Virus record (IMG/VR): IMGVR_UViG_3300008117_007044
Span: 1-62,894 of that record
DNA: 62,894 nt
Direction: 5' to 3' (one strand)
Source of the DNA: a virus
The notes under the pieces were generated by a model, which searched no databases, had not been told where the DNA came from, and saw nothing but the letters and a program-made list of their open reading frames with translations. The position numbers were made by a program, and so were the translations under genes. Below, piece after piece: positions 1 through 8,041 of the stretch (position 1 is the stretch's first letter; every line of letters begins with the position of its first letter).

Positions 1-856
1 TACCCGAGAAATTATATATGTTTCCTGAAACAGAACCTGTAAAGGTACCTGAACCAATATCCTGTATATCATTTATGTAGAAATCCCAAGAATAACCATC
101 ATAAGAATTATTAGCTCCTGGGTCAAATGTTGCATAGAACCATGTATCATTATCTGATGAACTTAGGTCATTAAATGCTAAATTCAAATTATTTACCCCG
201 AACGCATTATTAGTATTACTATAAGTTGATGTGATACTATTATAATCTGCATCAGGTACAGAACCATAAAAATAAGATGATGTTGCACTCAAAGTGTTAT
301 CACCTAAGACTTGTTGTATATAGTTGTCTAAACTCGCTTGGTAAGTGGAAGTGTTTCCATTAGATAAGATATATTGAGTTGTAAAATCATTTGATACTTC
401 TGTAGGGAAGGTGTTACCCCAAACAGTCACGGTAGCCGTTGTTGCTGTAAATGTATTTGTAAACGAAGTCGTACCGGTTGAGTCAACGGTTGTAGGGTCT
501 ACGTTTGCAATAGTTGTGATTGACCAAGAAGGACCCGCGTCATAACCTGATAATCCCAATACCCTTGTAACAAAAAGTTGATTTGATTGTTGTAAGTAAG
601 ATTTGGCTATATAAGCAGCTTCATACTTTGGTATCTGAGTGTTTACAAATTTTACCGGTTCAGTGCCACCGAAATAGGCTTGGAACTCGTCGTAATTTGT
701 AATGAAGATGGGTTCAAATGCTGGACCTTTTATTGTCTCTCCTACGAGACCTAATGTTGTTACCCCCACACTCTGAGCTACGAACGATAAGTCGGTCTCA
801 GAAGTGTAGACACCAGGTGACACATATACTTTTTGATTTACTTGTGCTGTTGCCAT
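1..856 (-). CDS. 18: Tail sheath protein (gp18-like), 3' part missing
   Basis: The contractile sheath protein polymerises around the tail tube and drives DNA injection. I translated 285 residues from ATG at 856; the frame stays open to the window edge, so the C-terminal part is missing. The N-terminus has the sheath hallmark SPGVYTSE near residue 14, followed by a region reading TLGLVGETIKGPAFEP and then ITNYDEFQAYFGG. These match the first domain of phage sheath proteins: a Gly/Pro-rich start, then the strand 'GLVGxTxKGP'. A TATTTAT promoter-like box lies 34 bases upstream (891-897). The neighbouring minus-strand genes look like neck or tail-completion proteins, which fits the T4 order 13-14-15-18. 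Confidence 0.9.
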   Translation of the reverse strand, partial: MATAQVNQKVYVSPGVYTSETDLSFVAQSVGVTTLGLVGETIKGPAFEPIFITNYDEFQAYFGGTEPVKFVNTQIPKYEAAYIAKSYLQQSNQLFVTRVLGLSGYDAGPSWSITTIANVDPTTVDSTGTTSFTNTFTATTATVTVWGNTFPTEVSNDFTTQYILSNGNTSTYQASLDNYIQQVLGDNTLSATSSYFYGSVPDADYNSITSTYSNTNNAFGVNNLNLAFNDLSSSDNDTWFYATFDPGANNSYDGYSWDFYINDIQDIGSGTFTGSVSGNIYNFSG

Positions 857-890
857 TATTAAATTATTCTATTGCAGATTTATTTTACTG

Positions 891-897
891 ATAAATA
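891..897 (-). promoter_or_regulatory. TATTTAT box before sheath gene
   Basis: Minus-strand TATTTAT, 34 bases upstream of the sheath ATG. One of 19 such boxes placed on the coding strand before a transcription unit. Confidence 0.5.
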
Positions 898-975
898 TTC
901 TAATAATTATGAAAAAACTTTGATTTATAATATCTATTTGATAGTAGGCAGAATAAATTCTACCTTTTTTCTACC

Positions 976-1137
976 ATGAAAAAGAAACGAGAAATAAAGA
1001 ATATCAAAATAGACCCTGCTGTCCACGATTTACTAAAAACCTATTGTGAAAAAAGGGGAATAAAAATTTATAAGTTTTTGGAAAACTTGATAATAGAAAA
1101 GTGTAAAGAAAAGAAAGATATATACGGAGAGAATTAA
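976..1137 (+). CDS. Small basic protein, ribbon-helix-helix-like
   Basis: A 53-residue ORF from ATG at 976 to TAA at 1137. The first eight residues are mostly Lys/Arg. A strand-like stretch (IKNIKIDPAVHDLL) is followed by two predicted helices, KTYCEKRGI and IYKFLENLIIEK. This strand-helix-helix layout is typical of small MetJ/Arc-type DNA-binding proteins and ParD-like antitoxins, so a DNA-binding regulator is the best guess; no partner toxin gene is nearby. It converges with the next minus-strand gene and overlaps its stop by four bases. No TATTTAT box precedes it, so it may be expressed at a different time from the flanking late genes. I infer the fold from pattern only. Confidence 0.55.
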   Translation: MKKKREIKNIKIDPAVHDLLKTYCEKRGIKIYKFLENLIIEKCKEKKDIYGEN

Positions 1138-2174
1138 AATAGACTGTTTTCCAAACCTATAACAGCATCTTTAGTATTATCAAGTTTTACAACAATTACT
1201 TCCAGTATATCTTGGTTGGTTACCTGAATCAAAGGAACGTTCGTTCCATAAAAATCACCATTTATATAAACATCGTAAGAGTCAACGTTCGTGAGATTTA
1301 TAATTTTCATGTCCGCGGTGAAATAAATTTTATCGGTCAAAGTTGTATTACCCACAACAAACAAAAGTTCAGATGGGAATGATTGTGGTGACTTTGGCCA
1401 AACTTCTCTTCTCCTACCAAGATTACTACCATCAATTTCAAAAACCTGAGCCATTCTTTGTATGGCGGGTTTGACTTGGAATTCTTCTTCGTCTATCAAA
1501 TATCCTAACATAATGAACTCATATGATTGAATATAAAATTTTCTAGAATCAATATTGAGTTGAGACTCATCCGAAATATTCTGCATTATTATAGGAACAT
1601 ACTGACCTTTAATGAAAGTATATGCCTGTCTTGATGCAAAAGTTTGTAAAACATTTTTGTTCAGTTGATTCAACTCTCTCATCCTGTTACAAATTATTTT
1701 CACAGAATAAGTAACATCTACAGGAACGGGTTGTGGGATTGTGTATATATCCATACCCTGCATGTTTCCATCCCAAGTGGGAACTGACGCATAATAAAAT
1801 TGTTTTCTATTCGGTATATTCCATCTAAGAGCCGGATTGGTACCGTACTTCACTTCGGGGGTTCTTACAACGGTAACGAAAGGAGGTTCAGGATTATTAT
1901 CTAAATCTACAAACTTCCAAGTTTCAACATATTGAGACCAGTTTTGTGTAGTGAGTATAATATCTAAAACAGGGATTGTCTTACCAGCGGTAACTACTTT
2001 CAATTCGTTTTTAACAAAGTCCAACATACCTCTGTCTAAGTCCGCATGTAAAACTGACTTTGGTAAATAAGTTCCATCTTTGTTTATATATTCCAAAAGT
2101 TCTTCTCTTCTAGAATACAAAGTTTTTTTTGGAACTAACGGTAAAGTTGGTTTAACTTGTTTAGGTAATGGCAT
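1134..2174 (-). CDS. Probable neck or tail-completion structural protein
   Basis: A 346-residue protein encoded directly upstream of the sheath gene. It begins with a Pro/Lys-rich segment and has a central region (about 150-240) with a strand-rich sequence including VPVDVTYSVKIICNR and FYIQSYEFIMLGYLID, followed by a short beta-rich C-terminal domain (about 265-346). The mid-region pattern 'xVTYSVxII.NRMRELN' resembles tail-terminator and neck proteins of contractile phages. In T4 the genes just before gp18 are gp13-gp15 (neck and sheath terminator), so position supports gp14/gp15-type function. No catalytic motif is visible. It lies one base from the upstream gene and shares its promoter at 3105. 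Exact equivalence to a T4 gene is not established. Confidence 0.45.
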   Translation of the reverse strand: MPLPKQVKPTLPLVPKKTLYSRREELLEYINKDGTYLPKSVLHADLDRGMLDFVKNELKVVTAGKTIPVLDIILTTQNWSQYVETWKFVDLDNNPEPPFVTVVRTPEVKYGTNPALRWNIPNRKQFYYASVPTWDGNMQGMDIYTIPQPVPVDVTYSVKIICNRMRELNQLNKNVLQTFASRQAYTFIKGQYVPIIMQNISDESQLNIDSRKFYIQSYEFIMLGYLIDEEEFQVKPAIQRMAQVFEIDGSNLGRRREVWPKSPQSFPSELLFVVGNTTLTDKIYFTADMKIINLTNVDSYDVYINGDFYGTNVPLIQVTNQDILEVIVVKLDNTKDAVIGLENSLF

Positions 2175-2175
2175 C

Positions 2176-2586
2176 TTACTGAGTTATGTAAATTTTATTT
2201 TTCATATTCACCATTTCAACTTCTTCTGCAAAATAAACTGGCTTGTCTGTACCTTTGAGTACGAATGTATCATTCACATATGGATTATAGGTCACAATCA
2301 AATCACTATAAGGTTCCTCAATTCTATCACAAGGAAATTCACAAAAATCCAAAAGTGTACCTATGACAAAAGCATGTACATTTTTTCTTTTCTCATCTCT
2401 AACTCTTTCTTTTCCACCTGGTCTAACTCTGAACTCAACGTCTTTCAATCTAACGTAGTCAGCATGCATTATAACCTTTCCCAAATATGAAATTGAAAAT
2501 GTCTCCCTGTTCAAGTTATAGTAGACCATAACTCTTTGTCCCATAAATAATGAGTCAAATTGTGACTCTGTAATTATCAATTTCAT
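2176..2586 (-). CDS. Conserved phage protein with KNVHAFV motif
   Basis: A 136-residue protein in the minus-strand neck operon; its ATG overlaps the upstream gene's stop. Residues about 20-75 carry a pattern (YYNLNRETFSI, then HADYVRLKDVEFRVRPGG and KRKNVHAFVIG) that I recognise from a small domain of unknown function shared by phage and plasmid proteins. The N-terminus MKLIITE followed by S matches the I/L-x-E prohead-protease-type site discussed in the findings, so the protein could be packaged or processed. Function is unknown. Confidence 0.5.
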   Translation of the reverse strand: MKLIITESQFDSLFMGQRVMVYYNLNRETFSISYLGKVIMHADYVRLKDVEFRVRPGGKERVRDEKRKNVHAFVIGTLLDFCEFPCDRIEEPYSDLIVTYNPYVNDTFVLKGTDKPVYFAEEVEMVNMKNKIYITQ

Positions 2587-3098
2587 TATATTCCTCTAAA
2601 TTCGTTTTCACTTACCCAAGTTGCCTCTATTGTTCTATAGAAAGGCTTGTAACCAGCGTATGTGTGTTTATTGTCTGATTTTACTCTTCCGTCATTTATT
2701 ACAGTGTAATATCTGACTCTGTCTTCCGTTTCATAATACCCTAAATAATCTCCCATGTTCACTTCGACTTGTAAATCATCCAAAGTTTTTTGATAAACAG
2801 AAAATTTCATGTTACCAGGTTCCTGTTGTTTTACCCTAGAGTTACCAAGCAATTTGTTGGTTGGTGCCAATATTTGAACCAAACCTTTAAGTTCAACAGG
2901 TGCCATAAATTGAATGCCGTCCTCAAGTACCTCACCATATACATCATCAGTTTTAGTTTTGTATCTATCAATTCTGTATAATACAACAGTGAAGTTCATA
3001 TCACCAATCAACCACTCCTCACCCATATCAATATCCAAAGAATAATCTTCCCCACCAAAGAACTTACCTAATCTTGTTATCGGAACTAATTTTTGCAT
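2586..3098 (-). CDS. Probable head-tail connector or neck protein
   Basis: A 170-residue, strand-rich protein, first gene of the neck/tail operon. It has no catalytic motifs. A run of aromatic and charged strands (MGDYLGYYETEDRVRYY, then a C-terminal FYRTIEATWVSENEF) resembles small connector or completion proteins encoded before the sheath gene in T4-like phages. Its start lies only 6 bases from a minus-strand TATTTAT box (3105-3111), implying a very short leader. The assignment rests on position and size; it could equally be another minor structural protein. Confidence 0.4.
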   Translation of the reverse strand: MQKLVPITRLGKFFGGEDYSLDIDMGEEWLIGDMNFTVVLYRIDRYKTKTDDVYGEVLEDGIQFMAPVELKGLVQILAPTNKLLGNSRVKQQEPGNMKFSVYQKTLDDLQVEVNMGDYLGYYETEDRVRYYTVINDGRVKSDNKHTYAGYKPFYRTIEATWVSENEFRGI

Positions 3099-3104
3099 AT
3101 ATTG

Positions 3105-3111
3105 ATAAATA
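3105..3111 (-). promoter_or_regulatory. TATTTAT box before neck operon
   Basis: Minus-strand TATTTAT, 6 bases upstream of the ATG at 3098. Confidence 0.5.
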
Positions 3112-3154
3112 GTTTAAGTTTTATTATATTACAAGCAAAAATTTTTCATAAACC

Positions 3155-3520
3155 ATGGAAATAAGACCACCAAAAAAAATATATCTCAAAGACAGTACAA
3201 CTCATGGGTTGGGTGTTTTTTGTTCCGAAGAGATACAATATAATGAAATTATTGACACTTGCCCATTTTTACTCTTCCCACACCGAAGACAAGAAAAATT
3301 ACCCTTTTTCCAAAATTACGCTTTTTGTTGGCCTAAATCAGAAAATTGGGTGAATCATGTTTTGGTTACAGGATACGGGTCGTATTACAACCATAGTGAA
3401 ATGCCGAACGTAAGTTGGGAATCAGACACTGAAAGAAACGTTTTTGTTTTCAAATCTCTGAGAAAAATCCAAGTTGGTGAAGAACTTTTCATTGATTATG
3501 GAAATGGTGTCCAATTTTAA
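3155..3520 (+). CDS. SET-domain protein lysine methyltransferase
   Basis: A 121-residue stand-alone SET domain. It shows the GLGVF motif of the SAM-binding start (18-22), the NHS signature within GSYYNHSEMPN (residues 79-81), and the end motif GEELFIDYG with catalytic-type Tyr115. These residues define the SAM pocket and the Lys-access channel of SET lysine methyltransferases. There is no pre-SET zinc cluster and no Cys-rich post-SET, so it is a minimal enzyme like vSET of chloroviruses. The target cannot be read from sequence; a host or virion protein is possible. It is the first plus-strand gene after a strand switch, with no TATTTAT box, and lies 11 bases before the broken helicase gene. 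Confidence 0.85.
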   Translation: MEIRPPKKIYLKDSTTHGLGVFCSEEIQYNEIIDTCPFLLFPHRRQEKLPFFQNYAFCWPKSENWVNHVLVTGYGSYYNHSEMPNVSWESDTERNVFVFKSLRKIQVGEELFIDYGNGVQF

Positions 3521-3531
3521 CAAAATTTAAT

Positions 3532-5036
3532 TTGTCGAATACTTTAGAATCAAAAGCAATTTCATTATTAGAAACCTATAGCGGGGCTAATAACTACATC
3601 TTGGAACTTAAAAGAAAATCCGAGGTGAATAAAAAGTTTTACCCAACAAGAAGTCAGGCTGAATATATAATAAACAATTTTGATAAACAACCCAAAGTCG
3701 CAAAAAAATGGGTTGTACTCGATGCTTACTTTGCTCAAAAATTTGCAGACGATAAATTACTACACCAAATTCCCGAAAAAATTTGGGTAGAAAAACTATT
3801 AGCTGAAAAGGAAAAGGCATATCACATTTGGGGTAGGTTTTTTGAAACAGACCAACTCAACGAGTTTTGGATTCCAAAAGCGGCTATGATTAAAGACAAC
3901 ACAGTGAAAGACGTTGTTTTAGATTTTGATAAGTATTCTAATCGACCACCACTATCTCACCAAAGAGAAGCAATTCAAAAATTAGTAGAAAATAAGAAAT
4001 ACATTAATCGCAAATTATTAGCGCCAATTTTGATTTGGTTATTGTTGATGAGGCACACTATATCAAGAATGCTCAAGCACAAAGAACAAAGCTTATAAAT
4101 GATATAGTAAAAAAGGTAGATAGGATTTGGTTATTGACAGGTACCCCCATGACATCAAGACCAATTGATTATTATAATCTATTGAGTTTGGTTGACTCAC
4201 CCGTTGCCAAAAATTGGATGGCTTACGTTATAAGATATTGTAGTGGATATCAATTTAGGGTTGGACCACGGAAAGTATGGAATGTTATGGGAGCCTCAAA
4301 CTTAGAAGAACTGAGAGATAGAACTTCAAACCTTACACTTAGAAGATTAAAAGAAGACGTACTTGATTTACCTGATAAAATTATCACACCAATTTATTTA
4401 AGACTGAAGTCAAAAGAATATGAAGAGGTGATGGGTGAATACTATAATTGGTATGAGAAAAATCCCGAAGAGTCTAAATCTTTGACCGTTCAATTTACAA
4501 AACTCACTAAGGTAAGACAAATTATTGCAGATGAAAAAATAACCCAAACAATAGAACTAGCAGAAAATATAATCGAGCAAGATAAGAAAGTTATAATTTT
4601 CTGTAATTTTACAAATTCTCTAAACAAAATTTTGGAACATTTTGGAAAGGCTGCTGTCAAACTAGATGGTTCCATGTCCAAAGCGGAAAGACAATTTTCA
4701 GTAGACCAATTCCAAGAAAATGATAAGATAAAAGTTTTTGTCGGTAACATAAAAGCAGCCGGCGTTGGTATTACTTTGACTGCCGCTGAAGCTGTAATTA
4801 TGAACGATTTATCCTTTTTACCCTCAGACCACTCACAAGCAGAAGACAGAGCTTACAGATACGGACAAAAAAGTAATGTACTAGTTTATTACCCAATATT
4901 TGAAAATACTATTGAGGGAATCATATACGACATATTAAATAAGAAAAAACACGTCATCGCCACAGTGATGGGTGACAACAACAATTCCGCAGACTACGTG
5001 GAAGAAATTCTCCAAAGAATCAACGAAATGAGATAA
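3532..5036 (+). pseudogene. SNF2-family helicase with motif I region deleted
   Basis: Two overlapping frames encode pieces of one SNF2/SMARCAL1-like helicase. The first (TTG 3532 to 4098) gives an N-terminal region ending in NRPPLSHQREAIQKLVEN, the Q-motif-like segment that normally precedes Walker A. After KKYI (about 4004) it runs out of frame. The second frame, readable from about 4014, starts inside motif II with ANFDLVIVDEAHYIKN and continues through LLTGTPM (motif III), VIIFCNFTNSL (motif IV), VGITLTAAE (motif V) and QAEDRAYRYGQ (motif VI) to 5036. The GKT loop and motifs Ia/Ib, normally about 100-130 residues, are absent and the two parts differ in frame. This is an internal deletion with frameshift, so the product cannot hydrolyse ATP unless the assembly is wrong. 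Confidence 0.85.
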
Positions 5037-5042
5037 TCTCAT

Positions 5043-5049
5043 TATTTAT
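5043..5049 (+). promoter_or_regulatory. TATTTAT box before SOD-fusion gene
   Basis: Plus-strand TATTTAT, 12 bases before the ATG at 5062. Confidence 0.5.
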
Positions 5050-5061
5050 AGAAAAAACTTG

Positions 5062-6555
5062 ATGAACACAGAAAACAAAAACAACTCCGAATCACAAAGA
5101 CAAATATTGATTGAGGAAATGAAAAAAATCGGAATTGAAAAATTACCATACTCCTACTCAGCACTGAAACCCTTTATTGATGCCGAAACTATGGATTTTC
5201 ATTATAATAAACATTATAAGGGATACGTAGACAAACTAAATCAGGCACTCTCGAAAAAGAAAATGGGTGATTGGGATTTAGAAAAAATTATAAAAAACAT
5301 AAGTAGATACGACAAAACAATAAGAAACAACGCAGGTGGAGCATTCAACCATGCATTATTTTGGAATATGCTCACCCCGACCCCAGTCAGACTAAAAGGA
5401 GAATTACAAAAGAAAATTTTTTCTGAGTTCAAAACATTTTCCAACTTCAAGAAGAAGTTTGAACAAACCGCTAAAGAAAGATTTGGTTCAGGTTGGGTTT
5501 GGTTGGTTTTAACAAAAAACAACAAACTCAAAATAATGTCAACTCCAAATCAAGACAATCCACTAATGAATGTTATAGAGGGTGGGGGATTTCCTTTGTT
5601 GGGTCTTGACCTATGGGAACATGCTTACTATCTGAAATATAAGAACAAAAGAGATGAATATATTTCAAATTTTTGGAAAGTCGTAAATTGGGATTTTGTT
5701 AGTAAATTGTTCGAACTGAAGACTCAAACAAAACTTTTAGAAAATAAAATTTCCAAACAAATAATGACTGAAGGTAAATCTTATATTGTGGATTGTACAA
5801 CCGAAGATGAGAAATTTTTTCAGAACCTAATGAAAGACAACGAAATAAGTAAGTTGTATGGTATGGGAATTTATGCCGCGTTGAAACAAGTGGACTGGTT
5901 AGAATTCAAACCCAAAGACCCTGAAAACAATATAATGCAAGGATTTTATAAAGATGGAGAAAGACACAATATTAGTTTTTTGGCTGGTAACTACAGAGCT
6001 TTTTGTTTAATCACCAAAAGTGTAAACAGATTGTTAAAAGATAATAATCATGAAATAATTCATTTTCAGAATAGAACTCCCAAAGAACAGGTCATGGCGG
6101 TGAAAAAACTGACCTCTATTTTGAAAAAATATTCAAACAAAATTTTTGTTGAAGACTCCCCCTTTTTTCAGAAAATTATGTCCAATTTAGGTAATAGTAA
6201 AACCAAAGGGGACAAGGTAGAAAATCAAACAAAAACAAGATTAGAAAAAGAATTCGGAAAAGAAAACGTTGATATCAAAAGTGGGTTTGGCGCTGAAAGT
6301 GACAACCAAGGATTAGATGGTCAAATTATAAAAAATGAAAAAATAAACACTTTCCAAATTAAACCTCTTACAAGTTACAAAATAGAAGATGATTTAGTTT
6401 ACGTAGAAACAACTGGTAAAATTTTACCATACGAACAAGATTGGATGATTTTCACAAATAAGTTTGAAACCGTAATTTTAGAAAATAATGCCACAACCTT
6501 TGGCAGTAACGTTTACATATTCCCCGTGAGTAGTTTGATTTATACCTTAGTATGA
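5062..6555 (+). CDS. Fe/Mn superoxide dismutase fused to PD-(D/E)XK-like domain
   Basis: A 497-residue fusion. Residues about 26-215 form a full Fe/Mn-SOD: all four metal ligands are present as His47 (FHYNKHY), His97 (FNHALFW), Asp183 and His187 (DLWEHAYY), plus the GSGWVWLV strand near 142-149. It should dismutate superoxide. Residues about 235-497 are unrelated to SOD; near 383-436 they show a pattern like a restriction-type nuclease: E387, then GFGAESDNQGLD with Asp419, then FQIKP with Gln432-x-Lys434 (the QxK variant of PD-(D/E)XK). Start: a TTG sits at 5059 but the ATG at 5062 follows a TATTTAT box by 12 bases. The nuclease assignment is inference; the SOD half is firm. The gene sits between helicase remnants and neck genes. 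Confidence 0.85.
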   Translation: MNTENKNNSESQRQILIEEMKKIGIEKLPYSYSALKPFIDAETMDFHYNKHYKGYVDKLNQALSKKKMGDWDLEKIIKNISRYDKTIRNNAGGAFNHALFWNMLTPTPVRLKGELQKKIFSEFKTFSNFKKKFEQTAKERFGSGWVWLVLTKNNKLKIMSTPNQDNPLMNVIEGGGFPLLGLDLWEHAYYLKYKNKRDEYISNFWKVVNWDFVSKLFELKTQTKLLENKISKQIMTEGKSYIVDCTTEDEKFFQNLMKDNEISKLYGMGIYAALKQVDWLEFKPKDPENNIMQGFYKDGERHNISFLAGNYRAFCLITKSVNRLLKDNNHEIIHFQNRTPKEQVMAVKKLTSILKKYSNKIFVEDSPFFQKIMSNLGNSKTKGDKVENQTKTRLEKEFGKENVDIKSGFGAESDNQGLDGQIIKNEKINTFQIKPLTSYKIEDDLVYVETTGKILPYEQDWMIFTNKFETVILENNATTFGSNVYIFPVSSLIYTLV

Positions 6556-6562
6556 TATTTAT
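6556..6562 (+). promoter_or_regulatory. TATTTAT box before neck-like gene
   Basis: Plus-strand TATTTAT, 16 bases before the ATG at 6579 and overlapping the end region of the SOD-fusion gene. Confidence 0.5.
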
Positions 6563-6578
6563 ATAATAAAACTTGTCT

Positions 6579-7706
6579 ATGTCAGTAATTCCTGAACCAG
6601 AAAGAAGTAGAATATATACAAGAATCAAACATCAATTAGGGGCACCTTTAAGAAGTGTTGAATTGACGGATGAAATGTTAGATTCTTTAATGGAATTATC
6701 TATTGGAGATTATGAAGAGTATGTTCTTCAATGGTTGATTGATAGTCAATGGGTAAACCTTGTAAATCTGAACATGAATGAGAAATCAGTGGCAAGGGCT
6801 TTGGTGACAAGAACGATGGATTTTGAACAACAATTCGCATATTCATACTCAAAGATAGTTGGTCTACAAACTATGGGACCTTGGGTCCTGAAGAAAGATT
6901 ATTTTGTTTTAGAGAGAAACAAACAAAACTATGAAATCCCTGCCGGTAGAGAAGTGAATGAACTTTTATGGTTTTCCAATCAACCGTGGACAGCATTCGG
7001 ATTAGGTGGTATAGGTGGATTTGGTTTCGGTGGAATTGGTTTGGGCGCAAATGAAGCAGGATACGCACAGATGGGATATCAAGGTTCTTACTTTATGATG
7101 AGTGGGTTTGATTATCTCATTAGAATGCAAGAAGCCAACATCCTGAATAGAATTTTGGGAGGTTCCCTAACATACAGAATCACAGGTTTACCTGATGGAA
7201 AGAAAAATATATTCCTTTATAATACCCCTGGAGGTCGTTTTAATTGGAATAACTACAGCTTGTATGAAGGTAAAGCCGTATGGTATTGGTATTATGACGT
7301 TGGTCCTGATGACAGAGCTAATTGTTTGAAAGCTAATCCCGATATTATAAAATTACCAACAGATGTTCCTATTTCTGAATTGAGTTGGGAAGAACTGAAT
7401 GTACCTGGCCAACAATGGGTTAGAAGATGGTTTACAGCATATGCAAAAGAAACTTTATCGAGAGTTAGAGGTAAGTATAGCGGAAACCTGAAAACTCCTG
7501 ATTCAGAATTGACGATGGACTATCAAATACTTCAAACAGAAGCTAAAGATGAGAAAACAAAGCTATTAGAAGAATTGATTGGTGCAGAGGGATGGCTTAC
7601 GAGATTGAGACCCGAAAAGGTAATGGAAAGGGAAGCTCAAATTGCTGAAAATTTAAATAAACAAATGAAATTCAGAGCAATGCCTCGTCAAATATACGTA
7701 ATCTAA
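6579..7706 (+). CDS. Virion structural protein, gp13-like neck candidate
   Basis: A 375-residue protein. The N-terminus (IYTRIKHQLGAPLRSVEL then TDEMLDSLMELSIGDY) has the helix-turn pattern of head-completion/neck proteins. A Gly-rich insertion (FGLGGIGGFGFGGIG, near 135-150) and an aromatic-rich centre follow. The C-terminal third (WVRRWFTAYAKETLSRVRG, then KTPDSELTMDY and a helical tail with LIGAEGWLTRLRPE) is familiar to me from phage structural proteins annotated as neck proteins. I prefer ATG 6579 over an upstream TTG because of promoter spacing. It overlaps the next gene by TAATG. Equivalence to T4 gp13 is plausible but unproven. Confidence 0.55.
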   Translation: MSVIPEPERSRIYTRIKHQLGAPLRSVELTDEMLDSLMELSIGDYEEYVLQWLIDSQWVNLVNLNMNEKSVARALVTRTMDFEQQFAYSYSKIVGLQTMGPWVLKKDYFVLERNKQNYEIPAGREVNELLWFSNQPWTAFGLGGIGGFGFGGIGLGANEAGYAQMGYQGSYFMMSGFDYLIRMQEANILNRILGGSLTYRITGLPDGKKNIFLYNTPGGRFNWNNYSLYEGKAVWYWYYDVGPDDRANCLKANPDIIKLPTDVPISELSWEELNVPGQQWVRRWFTAYAKETLSRVRGKYSGNLKTPDSELTMDYQILQTEAKDEKTKLLEELIGAEGWLTRLRPEKVMEREAQIAENLNKQMKFRAMPRQIYVI

Positions 7707-8041
7707 TGGCAATAGTTAAAAATATACCATCAAAAAGAATAATAAATGGGTTTGCAATAGAGACCTCAGACAGCGCTGTCGTTACTGAAAAAGACTACAA
7801 AGTAAACGGAGAAGCGGTGATTGTTGTGAGAGGTGTACCAAACGCAACTTTGACTTTGGACTCTATGACCTCAGACCACGTTGTTGTTAAATCGATGACA
7901 AATCTCAAAGTGAAACCTGATATCAATAGGATTGATGAAGAATACGATGAGGTTGATTTAGATAAGTTCGCCTGTGTTGAATTTAAATTTATAAGAGATA
8001 CTTGGTATATTCTTTCATCAGACGGACTCAAGAACTCCTAA
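7706..8041 (+). CDS. Small unknown, probably structural protein
   Basis: A 111-residue strand-rich protein with alternating hydrophobic residues (VIVVRGVPNATLTLD, VKFIRDTWYILS-like end). It starts on the last base of the previous gene (TAATG), so the two are translationally coupled, suggesting a joint role in the neck or virion. No family is recognised. Its 3' end overlaps the convergent DNA polymerase gene by 24 bases, with no terminator visible between them. Confidence 0.5.
   Translation: MAIVKNIPSKRIINGFAIETSDSAVVTEKDYKVNGEAVIVVRGVPNATLTLDSMTSDHVVVKSMTNLKVKPDINRIDEEYDEVDLDKFACVEFKFIRDTWYILSSDGLKNS

Noticed and set aside
2080-2490. Plus-strand ORF of 136 residues
   Set aside because: Antisense to two convincing minus-strand genes in a packed operon; no start signal.
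5028-5042. Terminator after the broken helicase
   Set aside because: The ATGAGA/TCTCAT repeat around the stop is only 6 bp with a 3-base loop and has no T tract.
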